DNA from: Xylocopa sonorina
Taxonomy: Eukaryota > Arthropoda > Insecta > Hymenoptera > Apidae
Assembly (NCBI RefSeq): GCF_050948175.1
Contig: NC_135200.1
Coordinates: 2,914,001 to 2,978,000 of the forward strand
Length of the DNA: 64,000 bases
Direction of reading: 5' to 3'
In this document: piece by piece, positions 1 to 12,497 of the stretch
Numbering within the stretch: the stretch's first letter is position 1
Layout: every line of letters starts with the position of its first letter
Program-made: the position numbers and the translations under genes
The notes under the pieces: generated by a model
Databases searched by the model: none
What the model saw: only the letters and a program-made list of their open reading frames with translations
Told to the model about the DNA's origin: nothing

Positions 1-3000
1 CTATATTTAAATATTACTATACACGTTAAAATCAAATACTTCTGTTCTATAAAATTTGAAAAATGAAATTGGGTAAATACCAAATCAGATTCGTTTGTAA
101 AATGAGAAACCACTCACTCGATACGTGATTCAAGACTTTTGCGTTCTAAAAGGTACTGCACATTGAATTTTTGTCAGGACTAACAGCAATCGAAGGGCAG
201 AATTTTCGCGAAAGGTTCCAACGTGAGCGAAACGAAAAATCGGGGACGCGACTAAGCTCGTCGTAATTATAAGCGACGCTTAAAATACACGGACCACCGA
301 AGTAGTAGTCGATCCACGCTAGTGCGAAGCCTTATGCTAGAATGATAATTTCTTCTCGCTCTGTTTATGCCGTTCAGCGACCACCGATCGATCGAGAACT
401 ACGCGAGCAACTAAAAATGATGCTAAACCCTCGGAAGGACACACGATTAGATAAAATCCATTTCTTAAATAGATTTCCCGAGGTAAATTACGTCTATAAT
501 TATCTAGCGCTTAGCTTTAACCATCATGAGGCCAGTTAAGCTTAGATTAATCGACTTTGTGCAACTCGAATTCAAGTGTAGCTTGAAACCACTTTACTAA
601 CGTGAATTTATTACTCATCTAAATTGACTTAAAACATCCCTTCAAATCTTAAATAAAGCGATCTCTTTCGCTGATCATCAAAATACACGAATTGTGAAGA
701 TGTAAAAAAATTTGTAGAGTAATGGCCACGAATTCAAATCCTCCGGCTTCGAATCGATCTATCGTCGCCTCGTTTCCATTTGTCTCTCCTCGAGTGCGTA
801 CGATTACAAACGAGGAAAGAAGACACGGTGCGATGGAGCGAAAAGAGAGGAGAGACGCCATTAGAATCGCGTCAAAGAGCGTTGTCCGAGTGTGGGCTCT
901 GTTCGGGAAAAGTTGAAAAAGGGACGAGGAGCGTGGGCTGATCTAATTACTCGCGCTTCGATGATCGAACGAGCGAATTGAAAATACCACGGTGGACTAA
1001 TTAGAACAAATGTTTGACTGGGGGGTTGGTATTGCTATTGCTTGCGCGCGCGCGCGCGTAGCGTGAAAATTACGCTGGATTTCGAGAGGAAGAGCAGAAA
1101 TCGCGACGGGTGAAAGGGATTCCCAAGTAAATGAGACTTCACTCCGGGAGATGAATTCGGGACGTGAAAGTGCTTACTTTCGTCGCGCTCGATGCCCTTG
1201 TCTGCGACGCGCGTACGAAACCGCGGTTGCATTTCCTTGATCGGTTACGTACTGTATTAACGCTTCGTTTATTTTTTTCTTTTTTTATCTGAAGGTAAAA
1301 TCGTTTTGCGTTCTTTTCCTTGGAATACTAACTGCTGTTCGCGTCAATTTAATTGGAGGTCAGTTAATTAATCTCTTCAATGCTAGTGAATTGCATCTGT
1401 TTGCATTATATCTATACATACGTTATATCAAGTTTTTAACATATAAAAAATGATTTGACTTCAAGTTTTTTAATACAATCTGCTGGATGGCAGTCTTGTG
1501 TTCACTCGAGTCGAATTACTCGAAATCGTGTAAAAATATTTCCAACGAAACGCCACATCTTAACCCAACTAACTAATTCAATACTTAATTTTAATAAACA
1601 TCTGTCAAGCGAATGAACCGTGGCCGAAGCAAAAACAAGCTCATTAAATCAATTGCACCGATTTCATCGAAATACCTATATTTACTTTACCAATCTACGT
1701 ATTCGTAATGTATCAACAGACGAAACAATAGATAACAGCGACGCGGAAGCGTGTATTTTCATAAAACGAAGGAAAACAGCTAGAGAAAGTCAGCATCGGC
1801 CGATCGACGTCGAAATGCCACTCGCACTCTGCTAGGAGTTCATCAGGGGAACGCGACGTTTCGTGAAACGAAAAGAATCGAATGGCTGACGATCGGGTCT
1901 TAAACGGTTAAACGTAGCCGACCTTAACGATGCCAGCGAAACGAGCGCGACGCGAGAGACGAAGCGAGGTCGCCGCGGAGTAATTATATCATCGTCGCTA
2001 AGATCGATGCACCTATCTTCTCGACTGATGCGACTGGCCGTAATAGACGCTGCTGGCACGCTCAAGAACCGTCAGAGGAGCCATTACCGGCTCTGCCCTT
2101 TAAATTTCGTCGTTCGCTACGACATTGTTAACCCTTCCGCAGCGAATACTTGAAATTTCAAGACTAGACGATACGCGATGCAACGGAATTTCTGCTGTAA
2201 GAATAAGTCGAAGATGTATCATAGAACGAGAGAAAGGATTTTTCATTTTATAGAGGGCTTCGTCTTCGAGAATTTGGTGCTCGAACTTCCGTTGAGTACA
2301 CGCGCACTCGACTGGCAATGTGAGTCGGTTAGATATGGATCGAATTAATATACAAACTTTGAATAACGTATTCGTTGAATAAAACTGCAAATTATCGAAT
2401 ATGTCTTTCCTTCGATTGAAACAACAAATTGTTGCTCGACGTCATAGACAATTATCCTTAAAGCAAAACCAAGTGATCAACTGAACTTGTTTTTTTCTCT
2501 CATTCTACAATTTTGACTTATTTTTATGCTAAGAATCATCCCCTTGCGCCATCATTTTTTACATGTACACCGTACACGTGTACATCGTGCAGTGAACTGT
2601 TCCCAACGTAGATCGTAAATTGATTCTCGGTGCCGAGTCGAATCGAAATCCCGTTGACGCGACCCATATTACCGACGGAAACGACACACACGCTGGGACT
2701 TAAGACTGATGTATGCTCGACAAGTCGACTGAAAGTTGCAGATAAACGTCTTCGAGTCGATAGGAGAAACCGGTGTTTCTTTCTATTATCGCTCGATATC
2801 CACGCGAAATTCCGCTCGACGCGCATCTAATCGCCGCATCATGTAAAATGTAAACGTTCGGTATCTCGCGATTATCCGACGAAAAGTTTCACGCTTGATA
2901 AATTATACAGGTCTGGCCTTGCACGCTGTCGCTGGTCTTCTTGCATTCGATATCGTTCGCATATAAGTCAGTCGTAGACGGAATTAAATTGTATACCAAC

Positions 3001-5278
3001 TTAATCTATGGAAATGAGGAACACGCTAGTGTTCGTGGATTTTCTGATTTTTACGACTCACCGTCACGTGGAAACGTGGCCTTTGTTACTGGTATAGTAG
3101 TACGAGATAATTGTGCTCAATGTGAATTTTATCTCGCTATTGGACAATATTATTTTATTTGTAAACGTATCAAACGTCTGGTGACTTGTGGATAGAAATA
3201 TTAACAATCTGTTAATTACATTAAATTCTATTTCTAAAAAATTTAAGTGTCTCTCTTTGTTGATTACACGATGCAAATTTCAGCTTTTAAAAACATCAAT
3301 GCAGGTATATTAACGAAACGATTGTAGAGAATTAAATTTTAGTAGAAGGAAAATTGCGTTTTCATAGTAGTTGTCTAGAATGAATCATTTAAAATTTTGT
3401 ACGGAGAGTCCATGGAAAATGGCATTGCGCGCATTTGGAATTTGACAAGTAATTAAAGTCGATACTGTTATACGATTTTAATTGTCTCGAAGCAATGTAG
3501 GTTCGTCGTGCCAAAAGATTCTTTCGTTGCGATATAACTGCCTGTCGATGGTGTTTCATTATTTAAGATGAGCTTATTAAATCGTTGCTCGATGACACGA
3601 GAACTTCCTTCGGGCGATTAAATCGCTTTTTCCTGTCGCTGAAGGATCTTCCTCGCGACATCGACTGACACCAAGGATTAAGATGCGTTTTGCCATCCCT
3701 TTACATTTAAGACGTTCTGTTAGAATAATTACTGTCATCGTTGTAGATGATATCAATTTCTATATTAATTTACTACATTAATTAGCAACCCTCAATTTCA
3801 TGTAAAGACAAGAAAAAAGTTTATTCAAACTATCGAAAAATTAGTAGATTTCGTAGACAAGTGTTCATTCAAAGTGATCAAAAAGCTTATTAAACTCAAA
3901 AGACAATGAAAAATTTGCAAATTTAATGGGAGAGTCAATTCAACAAATGCAGTTCCTTCGGGTTCGTTTGAATTGCCTTGGAAATCGTGCTAACAATCGA
4001 AAATTTCACCGACGATTATGCCAGTAGATATTATTCGCGGACAATGAGACGAGCACACAAAGTGTTTCCATTTAACTTGAAAGTTAGGCGACTTGGCTGC
4101 TGTGGGGGAAACGGTTCTCCCAGATACCGTGGATCGCATTGTATCGGTTGTTTTCAGCTGTGTGCTTGATACGGAAATCGGTGGCGCTTCAGACCGCTTA
4201 ATCGGCAAAATGTCAAAGGTGAAGCTGTACAATACGCCGCAGCGCAAAAGCGTACCGTTCTGTTCTACATTTAAACGCGTTACCGATATTCGTTACACAA
4301 CAAATACCGAAAGTCAGTCGCACGCTGCGTTATACGTACGTATGAAAACACGTGCGACTCACCCTTATCGAAAAGCCCTTTCTATACCTCGATAGGTTGT
4401 AGCTTTATGATTTTCTTTGAAATTCTCTCCATTTCCGAATAACACGAAACAGAATCGAATGAAATTAAAAATAGACACACGCCCAGCTCGGGAGTGCAAT
4501 TTAATTAGGTTAATCGGCTTAACGAGAATGAACATTCAGGTAGATCGACTGGCGGGTGAACTCGTATGATTGAAAAGGAATCTAAATGGCAATAACGCGT
4601 AATTCTGTTTATTCAGAAATCAAGGTTCAACCCGTTCGCTGTGAAAAAGAAAATCTAAAATTCGTACGCCTCCGTGAACTAAAATTTACGCGTAAATACG
4701 TGAAATGCATTTACGGGTTGCTAATAAATTTAAATCGCAGCGTTGCCTTTGGAAGGCACGCGCAATTATCTCCGACAATGCTCCGCGAAACAATTGAACC
4801 AAGTAGCTGTTCGTTGAGATAAGTAACAGCTACGAATTTCGCAATTCACTCGACATCACGTGAACGGGTTACGTTATTCCCAGGCCTATCGACGCGACTC
4901 ATTTACAATAATAGACACGCGTTACAGAAACGCATAGCCGTGTTAACGAGACACAAATGTTGGAGCCACCATGTCACCATCGATACCCCGTGTGTCCGAA
5001 GAGCCCCCACCCGAAAAAATCCACGATCCATATCTCCATATGTTACCGCTGTTGTGCTATTCAACCCTCTCAGGGACGATTAGCGGACAGCTCGGGCTCT
5101 CGCCATACGTCGTCCACCTCGATCCGTCAGATCGAGCCTAGACCCTATACCTGACCTATCGTAAAAGAACGGTTCGCGTTTCCCAACGAAGGAGAGGGTA
5201 AGTATCGGTAATGCGAAAAGAAAGAGAAGCGCAGCAGCAGCAGCCATTAGAATCGACTCGATAGATGCAAAGACTCAC
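1..5278. other. Non-coding region downstream of the last visible exon
   Basis: No open reading frame here has recognisable protein features or convincing splice sites. The minus-strand exon 5279-5792 ends with a good donor (AAG then GTGAGT) in phase 0, so this stretch is probably intron and the next exon lies past the left edge. It contains a short CG-alternating run near 1042-1059 and a palindrome-rich patch near 2562-2590 (CACGTG with flanking GTAC repeats). Nothing else stands out. Confidence 0.5.
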
Positions 5279-5792
5279 CTTGACGAAATGCAGGTTCTCC
5301 TTGTCGAGGAGGAACTCCATGGATTTGTGTGGCCGTTGGTTGATGGTGGAGGCGGCGTCGTCGTCGCGGGGGCTCCTGTGCGAAGCGGCGACGGGCGACT
5401 GGGGTACGTGGAGGGCGTGCTCCGGCCTGGGCCGCGGGGCGGTCGAGGTGTGATTCAGATTGAGCAGGCTCCTGGTCTTCTTGCCGGCGGCGTTCGCGGA
5501 GCCGACGTTCGTCGTCGTCGTGGTGCTCGTGCTCGTCGTGTTGCTCGTCGGTGGGACGGCCTCGTCGAGGTCGGTCTCGAGCAGGCCGACCGGGCGCTCC
5601 TGGGCGGCCTGCATCGTGCGCGCTTTCGCCATCTCGATGGCCGCCGGATTCCCAAGGTCCGTGGCCGCGCGTCGGCGCGACGAACACGCCGCGGACGACG
5701 CGCCCGTCGACGATCTCGAGGCCAGCGCCGCGACGCGGGGCGGCTGTGGCGGCAGGGGCGGCTTGCTGGACACTGGCGCCCTCCCGTTCGCG
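5279..5792 (-). CDS. Internal exon of the large minus-strand gene, Ala/Pro/Thr-rich
   Basis: This 514-nt exon is open throughout on the minus strand. It follows a strong acceptor (TTTTCCTTAG) and ends at a consensus donor (AAG then GTGAGT). It begins with one base that completes the codon left by exon 15421-18483 (AG + C, Ser), and it ends in phase 0. The about 171 encoded residues start with a Pro-rich stretch (KPPLPPQPPR), continue through Ala/Ser-rich and Thr-rich low-complexity sequence, and end in a more ordered-looking segment containing HKSMEFLLDKENLHFVK. High GC and the phase match support coding. Overlapping frames on both strands are also open, which is expected from GC-rich DNA. 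The family is not recognised. Translation must continue in an exon left of the window or not identified in it. Confidence 0.75.
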
Positions 5793-8729
5793 CTAAGGAA
5801 AACAACAGTCTGCGGTTAATTGCCGGTGCTCTTTTTATTCCCCTCTCTTTCTCTCTCTATACTTTTATATACAGCGCCAAGTAGCACAGCTACTTTGTTT
5901 CGAACCAAACTCTGTACCCGAGAGTCAGACTAACCGACCTTTGTATCTTTTTACTTTGACTTCTTCTTTTTATTCAATTATGCATACGCTGCCTTGTATT
6001 TGTGTAATGTTTTTTCGCCTTTCGAGTATTCTCTAGCGAAAATAACGAAAGAAAGTTTCAAGCAATTTCTGTTTTTGAGTAATCGTTGATATTTACGTGA
6101 TCGCTGTTGTTTCTCTGTCCAATTGAGGAATAATGGCAGACGGATTCGGGTTAATCCGGATTTCAGGTACAGAATTGGCGATCATCAATTTCTACCCGAC
6201 TCTGTCACGTGTAACGTAGTTCGTATAAAAATAGTCGACAAGTATTTTTTTCGTTGTCGCCGATCGTGTTAGCGAGGCTGACAAGAACCATCGCAAGGGG
6301 TGGGGCCGAGCCATTTTACTTGATCGATGAGTTTCACGTTTCAATCGGAAACCAAAATTCCAATTTGTCAAGTACCAATATATACCAACGTGTAACAAAT
6401 TATGGATTGACGTTCCACTGAGAATTTTAACAAAAATATGTCAGTTTACGAAATTTAAAATATTAGTTTACAACAAATTCAGTTACCTGAGATCTCTCCT
6501 CGAGAATTGTCTAAACAGTCAAATTATTGACTTTAAGATCTGAAATTCCCTAAAAAATATTCGACAAAATAAATTTGGTATGCCCCAAATTGTATAATAT
6601 TTTTAAGACGTATATAAATATATAAAGTGCATCATTAGACAGAACTGTGGATTTAAGACGATAGAAAATATATCAGTAGATAGAATTGAGCACAGATACG
6701 ATATACGATAAACTGTAGAATAAATATTTTTGTTGTCACAGTGACCGTAAGAAAAAGAATATTTCATGTCATAAAAATACAATCTATCATTATCTTCCGC
6801 AGACGTACAATAATACTGTTGTTTCTCGTACAATAAACATTTACACGGTTTATTGCAACACGCGTCTCAGTGCTAGTAACATAATTTTACAAATATATAC
6901 TCTAAAAATTTAGCACTCTACAATGTAGAAATTCGTAGCAATTCCCAAAGTTGTTCAAAAGTAGCAGAAGTTACACAGTGAACTCAGTGATAAATGCTGA
7001 TTTTGTCCTCGCCTACATATCTTACTCGAATAACGTACACGATCGAACGTAATTACATAATTTAATTTTCGAATGGCTTCTACCGAGCATAATTTTTCAA
7101 AACGATAGCCTGATTGAATCATTTAGTTGCTCACATAACTTGGCGTTACGACCAACTACGTTAATAAATGCAGTACCCCGTGCGTGAAATTGCTGAAAAG
7201 AGAAACTTCTCTTCCAGAAAAGAATGTGAAAACGGTTAATCTTGAACGTAACTATACAGTTATTTTCCTTGGTAACTTCATAAATCCACTTCTTCGTTTC
7301 CTTTTTTATACGATAACCCGTACAATTCGCGCTACATTTTACTAAAAATTTCTCATTAAACAATTTATCCATCAAGGGAGTGCGAATCTACTATGCATGA
7401 AATGATTTGGGAATAGCATTCAACTAGTGTTCCTTTATAATCTTGCCCTTTTATTGAAAAAATCAATAAAAAGAACGAATATACGAACATTTAAAATGAT
7501 ATTTCTAAAATTTTCTTCGTCTTCGACCAGACTCCAATAGATGTCGAACAACTATCGAAACCGATTGCTTTCTAAACGATCGTAAACCCCAAAGGCAATA
7601 TCAGTAGAGAAGAAAAAAGAGAGAAACTCTAACCTATAAAAATCCCACAGTCGTTCTTAAGTATCACTCGAATCCACTTCGGTTAAATCCAAGGAGCACT
7701 TTCTTGCTAACCAACGCAACGTTCCTTCCGCGACTAGGCGTGTCGCGGAATCATCGATTCTCTGGCAGAAGAAGTTGATCGCAGAAGTCGCGACACGCTT
7801 CGTCGTAACCTCCCAAGGAGAAACGGGCAGGAACCGTCGACGAAGCGAGTCGAAACGCCGGGAGCATCATCTGCCCGTGCTTTTGAAGATTCTGCTCGTC
7901 TTACAATCCGCGAGCGAGACACGTGTCGCGCGTTATACTCTTTTATATCACGATTATTGAAATGCATTGCAGCTCTACCGTGGTTCTGTTTCTTCCTTAA
8001 CTTTATCGAGGTAGTTAAGATTAAAATCTCTCTTTCATTTTGTGTTAAACAATTTTTGGATTACTTCTTTAGTATTGTTCCTTTAATTGGACACAGAAGC
8101 AACCGATGTTTAATTAAATTTATTATTGTAATTAAGAGAGCGTTTCAATTTCGAGCGAGAATATATATTATCCGGTCAGATACCTCGACAACGGGCAGTT
8201 CCGCCCAGACAAACATTCCCGCGCGCGATTAAACACAACTATTTATACGTACAGCGTACAGCAAACGCGCAGTCACGTTCCAGCGTAGACATCGTCGTCC
8301 AATATTTTCGACTAATGTACTTCGCCGGATTGGAAGCGTGTTGGAAGCGTCGAAACAAGTTATATTCAGACAGTATTGCGGAAACGAGTTGGGAGTTTCT
8401 CCGACAAGACAACAGCAACCACTGTTTGACGAAAGCAAAAATTCAGAAAACCTTGGAACCTCTTTAGATACACATACACATACACGCTCTTAATACAAAA
8501 TATGTATAATAAAATATGCAGTCCACAAGCGAACAATACTATTAAAAATATTCTTAAATGAACTACAAATTATAACAATAATGATAAAAACATTAATCTT
8601 ATCTGGAACAACTAGATATAAAGAGATAAGAAAAATGTAACGATTAACGAAAGGTATTGATTAATTAAATTGATCAATTATTATTGTAGAGCGCCTGTCG
8701 GGAAGCGTTCCCTGACAGTAGCTGTGTGT

Positions 8730-8962
8730 CCGAACGAGTAGCATAAATCTACTTCTACCCAGCCCGACGAGCGCTACCGTCCCATTCGCAAATCGAGTCT
8801 GACCGGTTAGCACGAATCCACTTGAACTGTGTCCGAGCGGAACCGTCTCGTTACGCGTCCGCGTCTGCACCTACGGTAAATTTCACTTGCAACTTCGTGT
8901 CTGATCACTGAATACAAATCCACTTTTACCGTATCCGCGCGGAATCGTCGTCTCATTGCCAA
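8730..8962. repeat. Three degenerate copies of a ~60-bp repeat
   Basis: Three imperfect units can be aligned by eye at about 8730-8790, 8799-8860 and 8900-8962. Each has a segment of the form AAATCyACTT, then a run resembling GTATCCGCGCGGAAyCGTC, then CTCATT. Spacing is about 69 then 100 bp. They resemble a decayed minisatellite. No coding sense is apparent. Confidence 0.4.
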
Positions 8963-11900
8963 CCCGCGCTGCGTCCGAGTGCCACGTTCCGATTCCCCAG
9001 TGTTCAGACTTCGTCCGTCGCGCAAACAAACAGACTTGGTCGCGTAGACGAAACGAAAAGCGTGGTAAGCGACCGAATTGCGCCCAACGGAAACGTAGGA
9101 CCGCTTGGAGATCGTTGACGCGAAATCGTTGTTTTCCACTGCCGATGGAAAGTTTCAACAGAGGTGGATCCGATGATCTAAATCTAAATGTATTCTCGAG
9201 CAGGAATATTTTTGAGCTTGCGTTATATCGTGAAATTGATCGATGTTTCGAAACGAGCATAATGAACGCTAATTGTGAGAGGTTTGAAGTTTTCTGTATT
9301 TCCAGCGAGACTGGGCCGAAAGTGATAATGAAAGATGCCGATTACGTATACGTGCGCGAAAGTCAAGAGCGGTTGGAAAAGTATAACGATATAAGCACGC
9401 GAAATATGAAACTTAAAAAGCGGTACGTTGCGTGACCCTCGGCTGGTTACCATTATTATTACAATACTATCCTGACCATGTAAAATTACATAAAGTCGTT
9501 ATTCACAAATTGATTAATAACGGCTGGCAATCGAACCTGAAATACTTGGATCGAGAAGGTATCCATAACGCAACCGTTCAGAATTAATATCGAAAACGTT
9601 ATCTATCCCAGTTCGATCAATTGGAATCACGACGAGCAACAGAGCTCGTCTGTCTTTTATCGTAGCACGATCACGCCGCCGCTCGCTTTCCCTTAAGAAG
9701 AATCACCGCGGTCGCCGATTTTTACAGACGAAAGATTCAGAGACGCGTTTAAGTGCGCACTTAAGCGTCTCCACGGTTGATCGTCCCGTCGCGGAATGGA
9801 GTGGGTGCTTAAACGCAGAGACGGGACCCGTCCCGAATCGAACGATCGCCTCAATTGCTCTCAATCGCGTCCCGCCGCGTTCTTCCTTTTCTGTCTGCCG
9901 TTGGGAAAATCGTATCGAGTCGTCTTCGTCGCCGCACGGATGCCCGCGTCGCGGCCCGGTTATTAACGCGTTGGGTGCTATTCTTAGGACGGTCGTCGGG
10001 CCGCTCGACGATAGGATAAGATTTTCATCGAGCCACCGATCGAAATTGGTAACACGGGTTCCCACAGAGCCGCGAACGGAATAAATTCCCGAATCGAAGG
10101 CAAATCTGACTCACGATCTGATTCTGCGTACCATATCATCATAACCAGACTGTTGCGAGTAATTGTGATAATCGCAACGAACATTTAATGTTCGCACACG
10201 TGTGCACGGTGCAATGCGAATACTCGTCTATCTAAATAAATAACGCGCCTTGAAGTGATCAGTACAATTAGTAACAAAGGGATAGATAGCTGTTTCACGT
10301 TCGAAACCTCGTGTAATACGACCCCTCCATTTTTTAGTTTAATGATAGTAAAATAAATAAAATATGAAAAAACTAGTAAATAATTTGGGCCCGCGGAAGC
10401 TGCATCGAGGAGACGCGATTGACTTATCGGATCGCAGCATCGTGGGGCAACGAGGAAATTATATTCCTGCTCCGGTACGATGCTACGAACTCGTGGCATG
10501 CGTTCACCAACGGGGCTGCAGTTAAATATATACCCGCGTATACGTAGGTGTGGACCGAGTAGCCTTATTAATCTTATTTCATTCCAGCGTTACTCCGGAA
10601 GTCGTTTGAGGTGGTCCGAGCGCGTTCGCGTTGCCTAGTCGTTACACGCGGAATTCTCGCCGAGCTTTTTGCTCCTGTTTGCCAGGCGATCTCTGCACCC
10701 CTTACCCCTTCCTTTTTCTATTTCTTTTCATTCATGTTCTCTATCCATCTATTCGCTTCTTTACTCGAGATTATATTTCATCCTCTCGACTTTTAAATAT
10801 TTTTTCAACACTTACAAGCGATCTACGATCCGGACAGTTTTCGCGAAACGTCCAACTTTCGAATTCCATGAAATCGAGCGCATTTTTTATAGCTCATGTT
10901 GGTTTGCAAACGTTCCGTGTTTTCGAGTGCCGATTGCACGTCGAAGAAGCGATAACCAATAGGTTAGATTATATAAGCTAGGTAGTAAAGTATACGTTAT
11001 CGTAAACTCGCTTACCGAACGACGTGTGTATAGCAATAACGCATAGATATTCTACAATTATTATCGTACAAATGTAAGTAAAAAATTGTGGTAAAATTGT
11101 GATATCGTGGACACAGAAGCGCCCTAGTCGGAGAGCAGGAACAGAATTTCGAGGGCAGCGAAACGAAACGGGCCGATCGCCGTTTCGCGGACAGACATCG
11201 AACCCGATCTCAGCATTCAATACGCCGGCAATGCAATTTTGATATTGCGCAACGTGACGCTGGTCGGTGTCAAGTTTGCCTCATTGCTAGTACACGAAGG
11301 CAGACAGCGACACGTCACGGTTACTTAACAGCGCGATAAAATCCAGCGTTGAAGTCACACCTCGAAATACACGGGCGCGTCCGCGCGGCGGCAACCGAAA
11401 GGGAATCGTCGTCGAGAAGCGACGATTTGCTATTGCTGGAACGCGGCCCATTTTCCAGCCTTTTCGCTCGACGTCCTGACCAGAACTCGCGTCCCAATCT
11501 GAACACGGTTTACAGGATGCGTCTTGGTAACGCATGGACACGAACGCGATAATAGATGCGAAATATATAAGTAACAAATAAGGATAACGTAAACATTTAT
11601 CCGATACGAATCTATTTCAGAGTTATAGACGCGATTCGCATCGCGCCAGTTGCGCGCCATCAACGATCCTCTAAAACCGAAAATACACGCCGCACTCCGG
11701 ACAATGCTGTTGATTCAATCAAATTCTAATTCACGCGGTTCACTGTGTTTTAGCTGCATTTTAAGATGCACGTAATAGATTGAAAATAATGCATTCGCTT
11801 CTCGAGGAAACAAATAACAGTCATCGTTCTTCTGAAGGACAGGAACACGACATTGAAAGCGATCCAGCGAAATCAACACGGAGGCGCTCGAAACAGCTGA

Positions 11901-12019
11901 TTCGGCGAAATTTTACGCGATAAAGCGAATACGTTTGTAAAAACTAAACGACTCGAGATCGAGCACGGCTGTCATTCCGAGAAACGAGGCTCTGGACGAA
12001 TGGTTTAGGTTAAGAGCGC

Positions 12020-12380
12020 TTAACTCTCCCCCGTTCTCCATCCTGAAAGCGAGGGGGATTCGTTTTCGAAAATTCGTTCGGACGCGGAACGAACAGGCCA
12101 CTCGCGATCGTCGAACCACGTAGGAAGTGAATCGTTAACGTGCAAGGGACCGCAACAGAGATTAAGATTAATTGCCGGGGATGTCAAATCGAACCCCAGG
12201 ATGATCCACGGGAATGTAATCGTCGTGTCATTAGAAAGCTGATTAGTTATTTTACCGAACGACGCTTGCGTCATTCTTTGATTACACCGATTAAATGTTT
12301 TGCTGATATTCATTTCCATTTGTAATTTATAATTCAAATATAATTCCACCGTTTGACTTGAAGCGGCATGCTTCATGTAG
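12020..12380 (-). CDS. Possible alternative terminal exon downstream of the ribozyme
   Basis: On the minus strand a tract of roughly 45 almost pure pyrimidines (12383-12430) ends in TTTATTCTATAG, an excellent splice acceptor. If used, the exon starts at 12380. The leftover AG of exon 15421-18483 plus C gives Ser, and the frame then stays open for about 119 codons to TAA at 12020-12022. The phase match has a one-in-three chance of being accidental. The encoded residues have no recognisable domain, and I see no poly(A) signal close downstream. It would give the large protein a different C terminus. It is speculative and may be plain intron. Confidence 0.2.
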
Positions 12381-12382
12381 CT

Positions 12383-12430
12383 ATAGAATAAAGGAGGAAG
12401 GAAGAAAGGAAGGAAAAGAGAGGGGAAGAA
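12383..12430 (-). promoter_or_regulatory. Long polypyrimidine tract and 3' splice site
   Basis: Read on the minus strand, this is about 45 nt of C/U broken only near its 3' end, finishing in AUAG. It lies directly downstream of the hammerhead ribozyme and overlaps its 3' end by about two bases. Such a tract is typical of a strong acceptor. Read on the plus strand it is a homopurine run (GGAGGAAGGAAG-like) that could alternatively be a simple microsatellite. Confidence 0.4.
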
Positions 12431-12497
12431 CGTTTCGTCCTGGGCCTGCTAGTGGACTCATCAGTAAGGCTTCCTAGCAGACCCTGCCTTAGACGCT
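12429..12497 (-). ncRNA. Type III hammerhead ribozyme (intronic, sense orientation)
   Basis: The minus strand contains every element of a hammerhead self-cleaving RNA. Stem III is AGCGU (12497-12493) with ACGUU (12433-12429), including one G-U pair. The cleavage site is the C at 12492, following U16.1. Stem I is UAAGGC (12491-12486) with GCCUUA (12470-12465). The core CUGAUGA is at 12464-12458. Stem II is GUCC (12457-12454) with GGAC (12440-12437), and GAAA is at 12436-12433. All invariant core positions of the family are present and the 10.1-11.1 pair is G-C. The 15-nt loop 1 and 13-nt loop 2 share CUGCUAG/CUAGCAG complementarity, consistent with the loop-loop contact that natural hammerheads need. 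It lies in an intron in the same sense as the host transcript, so cleavage would cut the pre-mRNA or excised intron. Amniote HH9 and HH10 are known intronic hammerheads. Catalysis has not been shown here. Confidence 0.9.

Noticed and set aside
1836..1860. TCATCAG, a possible second hammerhead core on the minus strand
   Set aside because: No GAAA at a suitable distance and no flanking stems.
5288..5884. Several long overlapping frames on both strands over exon 5279-5792
   Set aside because: They arise from high GC. Only the frame whose phase fits the neighbouring exon and splice sites was kept.
8956..9435. 159-codon plus-strand frame
   Set aside because: Arg-rich composition without motifs or splice context. 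It begins in degenerate repeats and looks like a chance opening.
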